The notes under the pieces were generated by a model. That model saw only the letters and a program-made list of their open reading frames with translations, made no database searches and had not been told where the DNA came from. Shown here in pieces: positions 24,190 through 33,726 of a DNA stretch of 64,000 bases. The translations under genes and the position numbers were made by a program. This DNA is from Sphingobacterium populi. GTDB lineage: Bacteria; Bacteroidota; Bacteroidia; Sphingobacteriales; Sphingobacteriaceae. Positions within the stretch are counted from its first letter, which is position 1; each line of letters opens with the position of its first letter. The DNA lies in assembly GCF_001586775.1 (NCBI RefSeq), contig NZ_LQXS01000003.1:594107-658106 (forward strand), written 5' to 3'.

Positions 24190-26826
24190 TTAGTGTTTGT
24201 ACGCATAGAGTTTATGGTCGCGCTTGGTGGATAGTAAATAATTGCCACTATTGTAGTTGATCGGGCCATAATAAAACAATGGAAGCGCCTCTACCGGAAA
24301 TCCGTCTATCACGTTGCCATTCTCCGTAAATACGTAGATTAAATTGTTTGACGGTACACTGACTCCCAACTGTACTATCGTTCGGGAGATGGGGAAAAAC
24401 AGAGGAGAACTATATATTTCTTTGGTGAATCCTTGACTGTAGCGTAGCGATGTGCTGTCCGCGGTTTGATAGACACTGAGCTTATTATCGTCAAGAACGA
24501 CCATATCTGGTATGGAAGCAACAGATAGCGGCGCAAAGAATGCGCGATGATTGCCGGAAAGCTCAGCATTGGATGTGCTGCTTACACCATTGGATTTAGC
24601 ATAACGATAAAGCTTGCCAGCACTATCTGTGGTGATAAATACATCCTCGGCACCTGAACTTGCGCTGATTATATGTCCTAGTGGATTCCGGAATGTTGCT
24701 TCGGCTTCGGTCGGGGCCGCTATTTCGTGTACAATCTGGCCTTCCGAATTGAAATAATATACTTTGCCCGATGTACTACCGACGACGATTTCATTATTCG
24801 CTAGATAAATGCCGCTGAGTAAGCGACCAGAAACAGCTGTCGAAGCCCAATTAGATACTGCATTTCCTTCCATGTCATACGCAAGTAAACGATCTCTCAA
24901 CGGAACGAAAATAATATCACGACGATCGATAGTTAGCACTACCGGCGATCCAGTAGGCTCTTCGGGTAAGCTTATAGAAAAGCCAGGCAACCCATTGCCT
25001 TTGGGGTCAAAACGATACAGACGATTTCGGTCAGTCACTAACAGAATAGAGCGATCTGCCAATTGAATCATATCACCGATCACTCGACCAGAAAATACAG
25101 TTGACCAAATTTTGGTACCACTAGGGTGAATGGCATGAAGCGTATGATCTTGTTCTTGTACCAAGATGAATTGACTGGTATCCGAATGCTCGAAGACGTA
25201 TGGTCGCGTTATTAGTCGATTGTTGAACGCATATGTCCAATCAGGAGATGAGCCTAATGCCGTCGAGCTTTTGTAGATACCATAAATACTACTGATAAAG
25301 TTGCCACCATTGCCCATGAGCTGTGCGGACCACGCATAAAAATCTTGGTATCCATATGCTTTGCTGTCTCGTAAGTTCTGCGCCAGAGGTCGAATTAAGT
25401 TGTTGCTGAGCATGCGGCTCGCATTTTTGGTATGCAGAAAGAAAGTCACGTTGGCTTCGTCGCCTTGCATGCGTTCGTAGTTTTTGAAGCCCAAGGTGCC
25501 TACCAGTAGATCGCTATTTTGCCATTGACTTAGGTAGTTGCTAACTGTTGCGGATTGATTTGCGAATACAACAACGTCATCTATAATCGTGAAATATGGA
25601 CGAGGAAAGATTTGAAAAGCATCGCCATAATAGGCATAGAGCAGATTCTCATATTTAAGGCGATACAGGCCATTGCCCACATCCTCGGCTAAATCAGACA
25701 GCATTCCATCCAGAGCGGTTGAGTCGCGTAAAGATAGAAAACCCAAGTTGTCACCATTGTTCAATTCTGCGACAGCGAATCCGCTACCACCCGCCGCCTC
25801 AAAGCCGCTAGTAATATTGGGCCGGCTACTGCGGGTATTCTCTAACTGATCCAAAATCCGCTTTTGATTAGGTTTGCGTGTTAGATATTTTTCCAGATCT
25901 TGGCGGTACTTCCGCAAATCGCTAACGGAGTATTCCAAATACAGGGCAGTATTGGCAGGGAAATAGTGATACAAGCGTTGGGTGGTCTTCTGTTGGAAAG
26001 CGAATAGCGATAAATAATTTTGTTCTTTTTTATCCAGTTCACTTTCTCCAGTAAGCATCAGCGCATCCTGCTTATAGTTAATGTTCCAAGTGGATTGCCC
26101 ATCTAATCCCAAAAATTGTTGTATAAAATGTCCTGGCCTATTGCGCAGAAATTTTTTGGACAAGCTATCGATCTGCTCGTGCGCAAAGTAGAAACTCAAA
26201 GGCACATTTCTGTTGGTATTCTCCAAGAAAAATGCAATCTGCTGACGACTCAGCTTAGGGTGTCTCTTATCGAGCACTTTTTCTAAAACTGAGAGCGCTG
26301 GAGAAACAAAGAATATATCGGCATGATAGGCGGCATACCACGTCACTTCGCTGCTATCGCGTTGCAGCGCAAAGATGCGTTGGCCTAGGGTATCTAAGGC
26401 GGTGAATTGATACCGATCTGAAAGCTGTGCTAAAAAGTTGTTGACCGAACTTTCTTTTATTGGTTCTATGGTGGGTATGGTAAACAACATCTCTACCGAT
26501 TTGTCTACGTCATGAAAAGAAACATACACGTCGGTGCCAGCTAGATACGGAGTGAGCGTAGGACTACGTAGGAGTTGTTGCTTTAGGTCGTTCATATTTT
26601 GTTTTTGCTCGAAACCTAATAAAGCATCAAATACTTCGTAATCTTTGAAAATGTTATCCGTAGTTTCCTCGTTTTTGAATGCAGCGATGAGTAATGTTTC
26701 TTCTGGAAGAAAGGTGAGCGGCTTGGTCATATCCTTTTGCGCACTCCCTAACCCCGTAAAATAGAAAACGGAGGCAGCTACTACGGCTACAAACAATATG
26801 ATAGAAACTATAATGGTACCCTTCAT
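24190..26826 (-). CDS. Large membrane-anchored protein with C-terminal propeller-like repeats, function unknown
   Basis: An 878-residue protein with an N-terminal hydrophobic anchor (IIVSIILFVAVVAASVFYF, residues 4-22) and no lipobox. Residues about 30-540 have the feel of a DUF3352-like exported domain, with no motif I can name. Residues about 550-870 contain several repeats of about 45 residues alternating strand and turn, like PQQ/beta-propeller blades: LHAIHPSGTKIWS, LYRFDPKGNGLPGF, LAYDMEGNAVSNW, VYYFNSEGQIVHEI, VFTENGNVIDGFP. No catalytic residues are recognised. It is monocistronic; transcription of the downstream DHH gene starts at its own promoter. Confidence 0.78.
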   Translation of the reverse strand: MKGTIIVSIILFVAVVAASVFYFTGLGSAQKDMTKPLTFLPEETLLIAAFKNEETTDNIFKDYEVFDALLGFEQKQNMNDLKQQLLRSPTLTPYLAGTDVYVSFHDVDKSVEMLFTIPTIEPIKESSVNNFLAQLSDRYQFTALDTLGQRIFALQRDSSEVTWYAAYHADIFFVSPALSVLEKVLDKRHPKLSRQQIAFFLENTNRNVPLSFYFAHEQIDSLSKKFLRNRPGHFIQQFLGLDGQSTWNINYKQDALMLTGESELDKKEQNYLSLFAFQQKTTQRLYHYFPANTALYLEYSVSDLRKYRQDLEKYLTRKPNQKRILDQLENTRSSRPNITSGFEAAGGSGFAVAELNNGDNLGFLSLRDSTALDGMLSDLAEDVGNGLYRLKYENLLYAYYGDAFQIFPRPYFTIIDDVVVFANQSATVSNYLSQWQNSDLLVGTLGFKNYERMQGDEANVTFFLHTKNASRMLSNNLIRPLAQNLRDSKAYGYQDFYAWSAQLMGNGGNFISSIYGIYKSSTALGSSPDWTYAFNNRLITRPYVFEHSDTSQFILVQEQDHTLHAIHPSGTKIWSTVFSGRVIGDMIQLADRSILLVTDRNRLYRFDPKGNGLPGFSISLPEEPTGSPVVLTIDRRDIIFVPLRDRLLAYDMEGNAVSNWASTAVSGRLLSGIYLANNEIVVGSTSGKVYYFNSEGQIVHEIAAPTEAEATFRNPLGHIISASSGAEDVFITTDSAGKLYRYAKSNGVSSTSNAELSGNHRAFFAPLSVASIPDMVVLDDNKLSVYQTADSTSLRYSQGFTKEIYSSPLFFPISRTIVQLGVSVPSNNLIYVFTENGNVIDGFPVEALPLFYYGPINYNSGNYLLSTKRDHKLYAYKH

Positions 26827-26832
26827 CTATTA

Positions 26833-26840
26833 CAAACCTA
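26833..26840 (-). promoter_or_regulatory. Putative -7 element abutting the start of the 878-residue protein gene
   Basis: TAGGTTTG on the minus strand, identical to the -7 box of the neighbouring DHH gene, ends 6 nt before the ATG at 26826. No -33 match at 19 bp. Confidence 0.5.
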
Positions 26841-26961
26841 AAAAAATCTGCCTGCAAATTTCAATTAGAATATTTAAAAATTGATAAAAATCGCTCTGAG
26901 TATGCATCAAATTGTATACATTTATCCACATGAAATCGGCTGTATAGCTTGATATACTATT

Positions 26962-27351
26962 ATGAACAAACAAATTATTCTTACCGCAGCATTTTTTGGA
27001 ATGGTTGCAGTGATATTAGGAGCATTTGGCGCACATGGCTTAGAAGGAAAGGTGAGTAATTCTCAGTTGGAAACATGGGAAACCGCTAACCGTTATCATT
27101 TTTACCATACGTTGGCTCTTTTGTTTTTGTCCACTTTTTCGCGGGCAAAAAGTCAATCCATAAGATTGTCTTTTATCGCTTTTACAGTTGGTATATTTTT
27201 ATTCTCAGGCTCGCTGTATTTATTGAGCACACGAGAACTGATTGGGATTACGCAGATCAATATCTTGGGTCCGATTACACCTGTCGGCGGATTGTTTTTT
27301 ATCATCGGCTGGATCGGTTTATTCTCGGCAGCATTGCGCCATCGAGCATAA
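26962..27351 (+). CDS. DUF423 family small integral membrane protein
   Basis: A 129-residue protein with four predicted hydrophobic helices. The N-terminal motif FGMVAVILGAFGAHGLEGK and WETANRYHFYHTLALL are the DUF423 (YgdD-like) hallmarks. Function of the family is unknown. It stands alone between a divergent gene and priA, closed by its own terminator. A single TTATCCACA lies 32 bp upstream, discussed under rejected items. Confidence 0.9.
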   Translation: MNKQIILTAAFFGMVAVILGAFGAHGLEGKVSNSQLETWETANRYHFYHTLALLFLSTFSRAKSQSIRLSFIAFTVGIFLFSGSLYLLSTRELIGITQINILGPITPVGGLFFIIGWIGLFSAALRHRA

Positions 27352-27375
27352 TATTACATGTTAGAACTTAGTGAT

Positions 27376-27413
27376 GCCCTCGGTTAGTGCCTGCTAATCG
27401 AGGGTATTTTTTT
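27376..27413 (+). terminator. Terminator between the DUF423 gene and priA
   Basis: Twelve-bp stem (27376-27387 with 27394-27405, two G-U pairs), 6-nt loop and a run of seven T residues. Confidence 0.9.
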
Positions 27414-27420
27414 ACATTTG
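27413..27420 (+). promoter_or_regulatory. Putative -7 element abutting priA
   Basis: TACATTTG, a perfect TAnnTTTG, begins at the end of the terminator T-run and ends 3 nt before the priA ATG at 27424. There is no -33 match. It may be a chance product of the T-rich tail, but no other promoter is visible between the terminator and priA. Confidence 0.4.
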
Positions 27421-27423
27421 TAT

Positions 27424-29910
27424 ATGTCATCACCCCAGCTTTTCGAATCCGCCGCTGCGCGTCAGACGCTTTTTGTAGAGGTTGTATTGCCCTTGTCGAT
27501 AGCCAAGTCGTATACGTATCGTGTGCCAGAAGCGCTCAACGACAAGGTAAAGCTGGGTGTGCGCGTGATTGTGCAATTCGGCAAAAATCGAATCTATGCA
27601 GCTATAGTGGAGCGTGTAACGGAAGAAGCCCCGCTACGCTACGAAGCAAAATACATTTTGGACGTAGTAGATGAACAAGGCATAGTGGGCGTAAAACAGC
27701 TTGATTTCTGGCACTGGATTGCCGATTATTATATGTGCTACCTTGGCGATGTGATGCAAGCGGCTTTGCCAGCGGCTTTGAAAATGGCTTCCGAGACAAA
27801 GATTCGCTCTGCGGATCAAGAAGATCGGGATCGTAGCGGATTGAACGATAAAGCATTTCTCGTAATGGACGCACTGGATGTTGCTGGCGAACTCCGCATT
27901 AGCGATGTTGTTAAAATACTAGGTCAGAAAACAGTGTTTCCTCTACTGAAAAGTTTGTTTGATAAAGGTTTTATCCTGATATCCGAAGAGATCAAGCAAA
28001 AGTATAAGCCTAAGGTCAAAACTTTCCTAACGTTATCGTCGTTATATGCTGATGGTGAGGCAAAACGCGAGTTGCTAGATGCACTGAACCGTGCACCAAC
28101 GCAGCAAGACGCTGTGTTAGCTTTTATGCAGCTGCAAAAGCAAGGTGGCGAAATCACTCGTCAAGATATTATGGAAGCGTCTGGCTGCGGTTCATCGGCC
28201 ATCACCGCTTTGATCGATAAAGGCGTGTTTGATGTGAAAGAAAAGGTAGTGAGCCGTTTTCAAGGTACTGATATTGTCTTGCAAAAAGATTTTACGTTTA
28301 GTACACCGCAACAACAAGCGTACGATCAAATAAATGAATTTTTTGAAGAGAAAGACGTCGTCTTGTTGCACGGGGTCACGGCGTCGGGCAAAACCCAATT
28401 GTATGTACGCCTGATCGAAAAGGTGTTAGAACAAGGTCGGCAAGTGCTGTTTCTACTACCTGAAATTGCGCTGACAGCGCAGATTACCGAACGATTAAAA
28501 TTGTATTTTGGTGATCAGTTGGGTGTATATCATTCCAAATTTAACGATAACGAGCGAGCAGAGGTATGGTACAAAGTACTGAACGGAGAACTTAAGATTA
28601 TTGTAGGTGCGCGGTCAGCCGTGCTATTGCCGTTTCAAAATCTAGGCCTAATTGTGGTGGATGAGGAGCACGAAAGCTCGTACAAACAATTCGAACCGGC
28701 ACCGCGATATCATGCGCGAGATGCAGCTATTTATCTCGCAAATTCGTATGATGCTAAAGTGTTATTGGGATCTGCCACACCATCAGTCGAAAGTTTTTAC
28801 AATGCCAAAGCAGGTAAATATGGTTTGGTAACGCTTTCTGAGCGATTTGGTGAGGTACAGTTGCCTGCCATCGAGATCATTCATGTGACAGAAGAAAGTC
28901 GGAAAGATCAAATGGTGAATTATTTCAGCAAAACTTTGCTTAAAGGCATTGAAGATGCGGTGGCTCTGAAAGAACAAGTCATTCTCTTTCAAAATCGCCG
29001 TGGGCACACGCCTTTCTTACAGTGTAAGACCTGTGGCTATGTCGCCAAATGTGTGCAGTGCGATGTGAGCTTGACGTACCATAAATCCAGTAACCTGCTA
29101 CACTGCCATTACTGTGGTTTTTCAGAAGATACAATACAGGTGTGCCCAGCTTGTGGTTCTACGCATTTGGAAAATAAAGGCTACGGCACCGAACGAATCG
29201 AAGAGGAGCTCGAATTGCTCATGCCAGACTTGCGCATCGGTCGTCTGGATTTGGATTCTACACGCGGTAAGCACGGATTTGATAAAGTGATTACGGCATT
29301 CGATGATCATGAATTTGATGTGTTGATCGGCACGCAGATGGTGGCCAAAGGTTTGGACTTCGGTCGTGTGAACCTTATAGGCATCATTAACGCTGATGCG
29401 ATGATCAATTTTCCAGATTTTCGGTCGTACGAGCGCGCTTATTCCTTGTTTTCGCAGGTAGCAGGCCGATCCGGACGTCGGCAAACGCAAGGTCGGGTAA
29501 TTATCCAAACCTATTCGCCTAACCATCGCGTGCTGGAGCAAGTGGTACAGCATGATTATTTAGCGATGTTTACTAACGAAATCACGGAACGAAAAGCGTA
29601 CCATTATCCACCTTTTTATCGTTTGATCCGTTTGGATGTTAAGCATACGGATCAGGACAAATGCCTAGATTCTGCGCAGAAATTAGCCAACCTGCTACGT
29701 ACTTCTTTGGAGCAGCGTGTTCTCGGCCCAGAACAACCGTTGGTAGCTCGTATCCGGAATAATTATATACAGACAATTACCCTAAAGATCGAACGTGCAG
29801 GTATCAGTATTGTCAAAGTAAAAGAGTTGATTCGCCAAGCATTACTGCATTTCGAGTTAGATAAAAAGAATTCGGGCGTGCGCGTTATCGCAGACGTCGA
29901 TCCTTATTAA
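27424..29910 (+). CDS. priA: Primosomal protein N', replication restart helicase
   Basis: PriA recognises stalled forks and reloads the replicative helicase. The N-terminal 3'-DNA-binding domain (FVEVVLPLSIAKSYTYRVP) is followed by the helicase core: Walker A GVTASGKTQLYV at about residue 317, Walker B VVDEEHESSYKQ, LLGSATPSVES, and helicase motifs V-VI (IGTQMVAKGLDF, QVAGRSGR). Eight zinc-binding cysteines form four pairs (CKTC, CVQC, CHYC, CPAC). A TTG at 27418 could start two codons earlier but ATG at 27424 is preferred. The TAA stop at 29908-29910 abuts the glpT stop on the other strand. Confidence 0.95.
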   Translation: MSSPQLFESAAARQTLFVEVVLPLSIAKSYTYRVPEALNDKVKLGVRVIVQFGKNRIYAAIVERVTEEAPLRYEAKYILDVVDEQGIVGVKQLDFWHWIADYYMCYLGDVMQAALPAALKMASETKIRSADQEDRDRSGLNDKAFLVMDALDVAGELRISDVVKILGQKTVFPLLKSLFDKGFILISEEIKQKYKPKVKTFLTLSSLYADGEAKRELLDALNRAPTQQDAVLAFMQLQKQGGEITRQDIMEASGCGSSAITALIDKGVFDVKEKVVSRFQGTDIVLQKDFTFSTPQQQAYDQINEFFEEKDVVLLHGVTASGKTQLYVRLIEKVLEQGRQVLFLLPEIALTAQITERLKLYFGDQLGVYHSKFNDNERAEVWYKVLNGELKIIVGARSAVLLPFQNLGLIVVDEEHESSYKQFEPAPRYHARDAAIYLANSYDAKVLLGSATPSVESFYNAKAGKYGLVTLSERFGEVQLPAIEIIHVTEESRKDQMVNYFSKTLLKGIEDAVALKEQVILFQNRRGHTPFLQCKTCGYVAKCVQCDVSLTYHKSSNLLHCHYCGFSEDTIQVCPACGSTHLENKGYGTERIEEELELLMPDLRIGRLDLDSTRGKHGFDKVITAFDDHEFDVLIGTQMVAKGLDFGRVNLIGIINADAMINFPDFRSYERAYSLFSQVAGRSGRRQTQGRVIIQTYSPNHRVLEQVVQHDYLAMFTNEITERKAYHYPPFYRLIRLDVKHTDQDKCLDSAQKLANLLRTSLEQRVLGPEQPLVARIRNNYIQTITLKIERAGISIVKVKELIRQALLHFELDKKNSGVRVIADVDPY

Positions 29911-31251
29911 TTATGTATTTCCCAGTACGGCCATCTCTCTTTTCCAGGTGAATGCGGTAAACAGTATCGCTAGTATACAAGAGCCGATGATGACAATAAA
30001 ACCGCCATCCCATTGGAAGTGATCTACAATGTAGCCCATAGCGATGTTGGCGAATAGTGCACCACCTAGGTATCCGAACAAACCGGTGAGTCCTGCTGCG
30101 GTTCCAGCTGCCTTTTTGGGAGCGAGATCTAGCGCTTGTACACCGATCAACATAACAGGACCGTATATCAAAAATCCGATGGACATAAGCGCAATATTGT
30201 CAATTAATATATTTCCTGGAGGGTTTTGCCAATAGATAACTACGGCAATCGCTACCAACGTCATGTAAATAATAGTAGCGGGAGCTCGCCGCCCATGAAA
30301 GACTTTGTCACTAATCCACCCGCAGAGCAGCGTGCCAGGTATACCTGCGTATTCGTATGCAAAGTACGCCCAACCAGATTCATTCACTGAAAATCCTTTG
30401 GCCTCTTCCAAGTAGGTAGGAGCCCAGTCTAGAATTCCATATCGTACAAAGTATACAAAAGCATTTGCAATGGCGATATACCAGAGCATCTTATTTTTTA
30501 GGATATAATCTACAAAAATTTGTTTGGCGCTGAGTTCTTTTTCTTCTTTCTCGGAGTAATCCTTTGGGTAATCGTTTTTGTACTTTTCGATCGGAGGCAG
30601 ACCACAGGATTGAGGAGTATCGCGCACCAGCCAATATGCGATACATGCGATCAACAATGCTACAATACCGGGGAAGTAAAATTTACTTTGCCAATCGCCG
30701 AAGATGACGATACCTACGATCGCCAACGGACCAATCAGGCCACCGCCTACGTTATGAGCCACATTCCATATAGCCATCTTGGTTCCGCGTTCGCGTACCG
30801 AAAACCAATGTGTCATCACGCGGCCGCAGGGCGGCCAACCCATTCCCTGAAACCAACCATTAATGAACAACATAGCAAACATGATCAGCAGGGAAGAGGT
30901 CATCCATTGGAAAAAGCCCATTGCAATCATGGTCAAAGCGGACAATACCAAGCCAATCGTTAGAAAGTTACGGGCATTACTACGATCAGAAACATTGCCC
31001 ATCAAGAATTTGCTGAGTCCATAGGCGATGGATACGCCTGAAATAGCCCAACCAAGATCCGACTTTGAATAACCTTGTGCAATGAGATCTGGCATAGCCA
31101 AAGAGAAATTTTTCCGTACCAAATAGTATCCGGCATAGCCGATAAATATTCCTAAGAATACTTTCCAGCGTAGTTGCTTGTACGTCGTATCTGTTTTGTC
31201 TAAGGGTACTAATTCCTTATGTGGCGCGGGCTGCATCCAATTTTTCCACAT
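29911..31251 (-). CDS. glpT: Glycerol-3-phosphate transporter, GlpT family (organophosphate:phosphate antiporter)
   Basis: A 446-residue major-facilitator protein with twelve hydrophobic stretches. The N-terminal region has [25 protein letters not shown] and [17 protein letters not shown], followed by [19 protein letters not shown], the characteristic GlpT/UhpT signature. Family members exchange organophosphates for inorganic phosphate across the inner membrane. Placement directly after a GlpQ-type phosphodiesterase and near glpD/glpK strongly favours glycerol-3-phosphate over hexose phosphate. Stop abuts priA; its start is 5 bp downstream of the glpQ-like gene. Confidence 0.9.
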   Translation of the reverse strand: MWKNWMQPAPHKELVPLDKTDTTYKQLRWKVFLGIFIGYAGYYLVRKNFSLAMPDLIAQGYSKSDLGWAISGVSIAYGLSKFLMGNVSDRSNARNFLTIGLVLSALTMIAMGFFQWMTSSLLIMFAMLFINGWFQGMGWPPCGRVMTHWFSVRERGTKMAIWNVAHNVGGGLIGPLAIVGIVIFGDWQSKFYFPGIVALLIACIAYWLVRDTPQSCGLPPIEKYKNDYPKDYSEKEEKELSAKQIFVDYILKNKMLWYIAIANAFVYFVRYGILDWAPTYLEEAKGFSVNESGWAYFAYEYAGIPGTLLCGWISDKVFHGRRAPATIIYMTLVAIAVVIYWQNPPGNILIDNIALMSIGFLIYGPVMLIGVQALDLAPKKAAGTAAGLTGLFGYLGGALFANIAMGYIVDHFQWDGGFIVIIGSCILAILFTAFTWKREMAVLGNT

Positions 31252-31256
31252 GATAA

Positions 31257-32177
31257 TTACTTTTTAGCTTTTAAATTGAACAGGTTTGGATAATCTGATA
31301 TGATTCCATCCACGTTCATCGATTTTAGGTTTGCGATATCTTCGGCCGAATTGGCTGTCCAAGGTATTACTCGCATATGAAGGCGATGACATGCCTCAAT
31401 GAGTTCGGCATTCACCATTTTGTAGTTTGGACTAAAGATGAAAGGGATAAAGCCCAAAGATTGAATATGCTGTTTCACGCTTCGCGTAGTATCGCTTGTG
31501 AGCAGTGATATCTTGATGTGAGGATGATCTCGATGTAATATTTTCAATGTACGTGGGTCAAAAGACTGTATTACTGTTCGATCTGTAATGTTTTTATCCT
31601 GAATAACAGTCAATAACATTCGCACAAAGGTTTCAGGGTCTGGATGATTTTTGCCATCGCCTTTCGCACTTAGTTTCGTTTCGATATTATAAAAATGAGG
31701 TTTAAGGCCTTTCTGGTGACTGTACTCTTCCACTGAATCGATCAAATCTGCTAACCGAGGAATGTATTCTCGAATGGATTGTTGACTAGGAAAGTCAGGA
31801 TGATCCTTCGATCCAACGTCGTACTGACTAAGTTGCTCGTAGTTTGTTTGATAGATGAGCAAGCTTTTGTCCACGATATCCTGACCATCAGGCTGTCTAG
31901 CAAATTTCGGATTAAGATACGCATCGTGCGCAATCACTACTTGGCTATCTTGCGTAATCTGTGCATCCATTTCTAGCGTGGTTACTCCGTAGTCCAAAGC
32001 TGTATACATCGCATGAATAGTATTTTCGGGATATAGACCACGTGCGCCGCGATGCCCTTCGTAAGAAAAAGTTGGAAACGTATCAGGTCGCTCTGCTAAT
32101 AAAGCTTTTCGACTTGTACAAGCATAGATCATGCATGCACTGGCAATGAGGGATAATATTAAATGTCTGCTCAGCAT
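31257..32177 (-). CDS. Glycerophosphodiester phosphodiesterase, lipoprotein (GlpQ-like)
   Basis: A 306-residue GDPD-family protein. The signal peptide ends in a lipobox-like MIYAC (Cys20), predicting a lipid-anchored envelope enzyme. Catalytic motif [18 protein letters not shown] at about residues 41-58, then [20 protein letters not shown] with metal-binding Glu/Asp and the second catalytic His, and the late [11 protein letters not shown]. It hydrolyses deacylated phospholipid headgroups such as glycerophosphoethanolamine to glycerol-3-phosphate plus the alcohol. GlpT lies directly downstream, giving release then import. Confidence 0.93.
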   Translation of the reverse strand: MLSRHLILSLIASACMIYACTSRKALLAERPDTFPTFSYEGHRGARGLYPENTIHAMYTALDYGVTTLEMDAQITQDSQVVIAHDAYLNPKFARQPDGQDIVDKSLLIYQTNYEQLSQYDVGSKDHPDFPSQQSIREYIPRLADLIDSVEEYSHQKGLKPHFYNIETKLSAKGDGKNHPDPETFVRMLLTVIQDKNITDRTVIQSFDPRTLKILHRDHPHIKISLLTSDTTRSVKQHIQSLGFIPFIFSPNYKMVNAELIEACHRLHMRVIPWTANSAEDIANLKSMNVDGIISDYPNLFNLKAKK

Positions 32178-32207
32178 ATCTTATTGTGCGGTTTTATAGG
32201 AAAGGAA

Positions 32208-33632
32208 CTATGATATTGCGTAGGTTTCTTTCAAGTTTACATCTTCTTTAAATTCCCTGCCGAAACGATCTGTAACAACGATTTGTACTTGCTTCGCACG
32301 TGTCTGAGTGTAAAAGATGTGTGCGGTACGTCGTGGTTCTACCCAACCTCGTCTGTCGGCAGGTAGTTGGGGTCCTTCATACAGTGAGCGCGCGAGCGGA
32401 TCTAGCGTTTTTGTCTGATCCATATGTCCCATCAATTTTCCGTCGGCATACCATTGTACTTTCCATTCAGGATCGTAGTTCCAGACGTTTACTGTAATAC
32501 GATGGCCTTTGTTAAGTCGCTGTACGGATGTCCGGAATTGGTAGTCGGTGTCTTTTCCGATCGATTTGTAGCACCAGCTTAGTGTAGATCCTTGCACTTC
32601 AAATACAGCATACCCACGAGGCGTACCGTCGGTACAGACTGAGCCAGTCCACCAAGCGCCACATACCGATGCGATAGTATGCTCAAAGATGTGCTGATGT
32701 ATATGATTGGTGTTTTGGTGTGTGTGTCCTGATAAAATATGAACATTGGAAAATGGCGCTAGCAGTGCATACAAATCCTGTTTGTTTTTGACGGCATTGT
32801 ATACAGGGATGTGCACGCTTAAAATCAATAGATGATCGTGCGGTACCAAGGCTAGGTCTTTGGCTAGCCACGCCAATTGTTCTGCGGATATTTCACCGTT
32901 ATAATCTTTAATGCTTGTATAATTCACGTTGTCCAGCACGACGTAATGCGCCATTCCTCGATTAAAAGAATAGTAAGTAGGGCCACAATGCATCTTGAAT
33001 AGCGCGGCAGTATCTGGCTGGTGTTGAGTGCTCTCATGCTTATCATGATTGCCTACCGTTTGGAAAAATGGAATGCCCAATTGAGCTACGGCCTCTTGAT
33101 AAGGTTGCCACATATCGGGCTTATCCCATATCGAATCTCCTACAGATATGCCATGAAAGGAGCGGTGTGTCTGTAGTTGTATGAATTGTTGCATATCAGG
33201 AATCGATTCTTGTTGGAATTGACGAACATCATCTTGAACACGTACTTGTGGATCGCCTAACCCAATAAATCCATGATGCAGATCATCCAATTCGCTTTTT
33301 CGTAGATGGAAAGTATAATGTTGCTGGTCTAAAGATCGATAGATGGCGGCAAAACCCGCATCCTGCTCGATCTCATAACCACTAGGGTTGCAGATAAACA
33401 AGAACGCACTCTCTGGATTTGTTGTGATCTGATAGTCGCCATTTTTGTCTGTTACGGCGATCGCATAGCCATCTGACACCGCCACTCCTTGTACACCTTT
33501 TGACACTGCAACGACGCGCCCTCTGATTATTGAACTGTGATCGTCTGCTTGTAGGTGCGCAAAAGCACTTTCAGAAAGACAATATCCACCAACCAAGAGC
33601 CCAGCAGATTTTAAAAATATTCTTCTATTCAT
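32208..33632 (-). CDS. Exported calcineurin-like metallophosphoesterase with N- and C-terminal accessory domains
   Basis: A 474-residue protein. The N-terminus MNRRIFLKSAGLLVGG carries a twin-arginine motif (RRxFLK), so Tat export of a folded, metal-loaded enzyme is likely. Residues 35-110 form an Ig/carboxypeptidase-regulatory-like domain. The catalytic core has the metallophosphatase motifs in order: GLGDPQVR, VGDSIWD, TVGNHDKHE, LSVHIPVYN and LSGHTHQN. A C-terminal beta domain (about 340-474) matches the calcineurin C-terminal accessory domain. Substrate unknown; context with GlpQ, GlpT and SusCD suggests a phosphomonoester or phosphodiester of glycerophospholipid origin. Confidence 0.88.
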   Translation of the reverse strand: MNRRIFLKSAGLLVGGYCLSESAFAHLQADDHSSIIRGRVVAVSKGVQGVAVSDGYAIAVTDKNGDYQITTNPESAFLFICNPSGYEIEQDAGFAAIYRSLDQQHYTFHLRKSELDDLHHGFIGLGDPQVRVQDDVRQFQQESIPDMQQFIQLQTHRSFHGISVGDSIWDKPDMWQPYQEAVAQLGIPFFQTVGNHDKHESTQHQPDTAALFKMHCGPTYYSFNRGMAHYVVLDNVNYTSIKDYNGEISAEQLAWLAKDLALVPHDHLLILSVHIPVYNAVKNKQDLYALLAPFSNVHILSGHTHQNTNHIHQHIFEHTIASVCGAWWTGSVCTDGTPRGYAVFEVQGSTLSWCYKSIGKDTDYQFRTSVQRLNKGHRITVNVWNYDPEWKVQWYADGKLMGHMDQTKTLDPLARSLYEGPQLPADRRGWVEPRRTAHIFYTQTRAKQVQIVVTDRFGREFKEDVNLKETYAIS

Positions 33633-33670
33633 AATTATGCTGTCTTATTTTTTGCTGTTTAACATAAAAA

Positions 33671-33719
33671 TGCATACAAATGGCTTGCGACCGGCACTGG
33701 TCGAAGCCATTTGTATGCA
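33671..33719 (-). terminator. Strong terminator ending the SusC-SusD-DUF5689 operon
   Basis: Sixteen-bp perfect outer stem (33671-33686 with 33704-33719), one bulged base, a further 5-bp inner stem CGACC/GGTCG and a 6-nt loop. On the minus strand the stem is followed by TTTTT. It separates the uptake operon from the metallophosphoesterase-glpQ-glpT genes downstream. Confidence 0.9.
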
Positions 33720-33726
33720 GTATAAT

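Noticed and set aside
26922..26930. Exact DnaA box TTATCCACA upstream of the DUF423 gene
   Set aside because: A single box with no partner sites or AT-rich unwinding region; one isolated match in 64 kb is close to chance, unlike the cluster before ftsZ.
27387..27674. Plus-strand frame of 95 codons overlapping the start of priA
   Set aside because: Cys/Arg-rich product in another frame of priA; its start lies within the DUF423 terminator stem.
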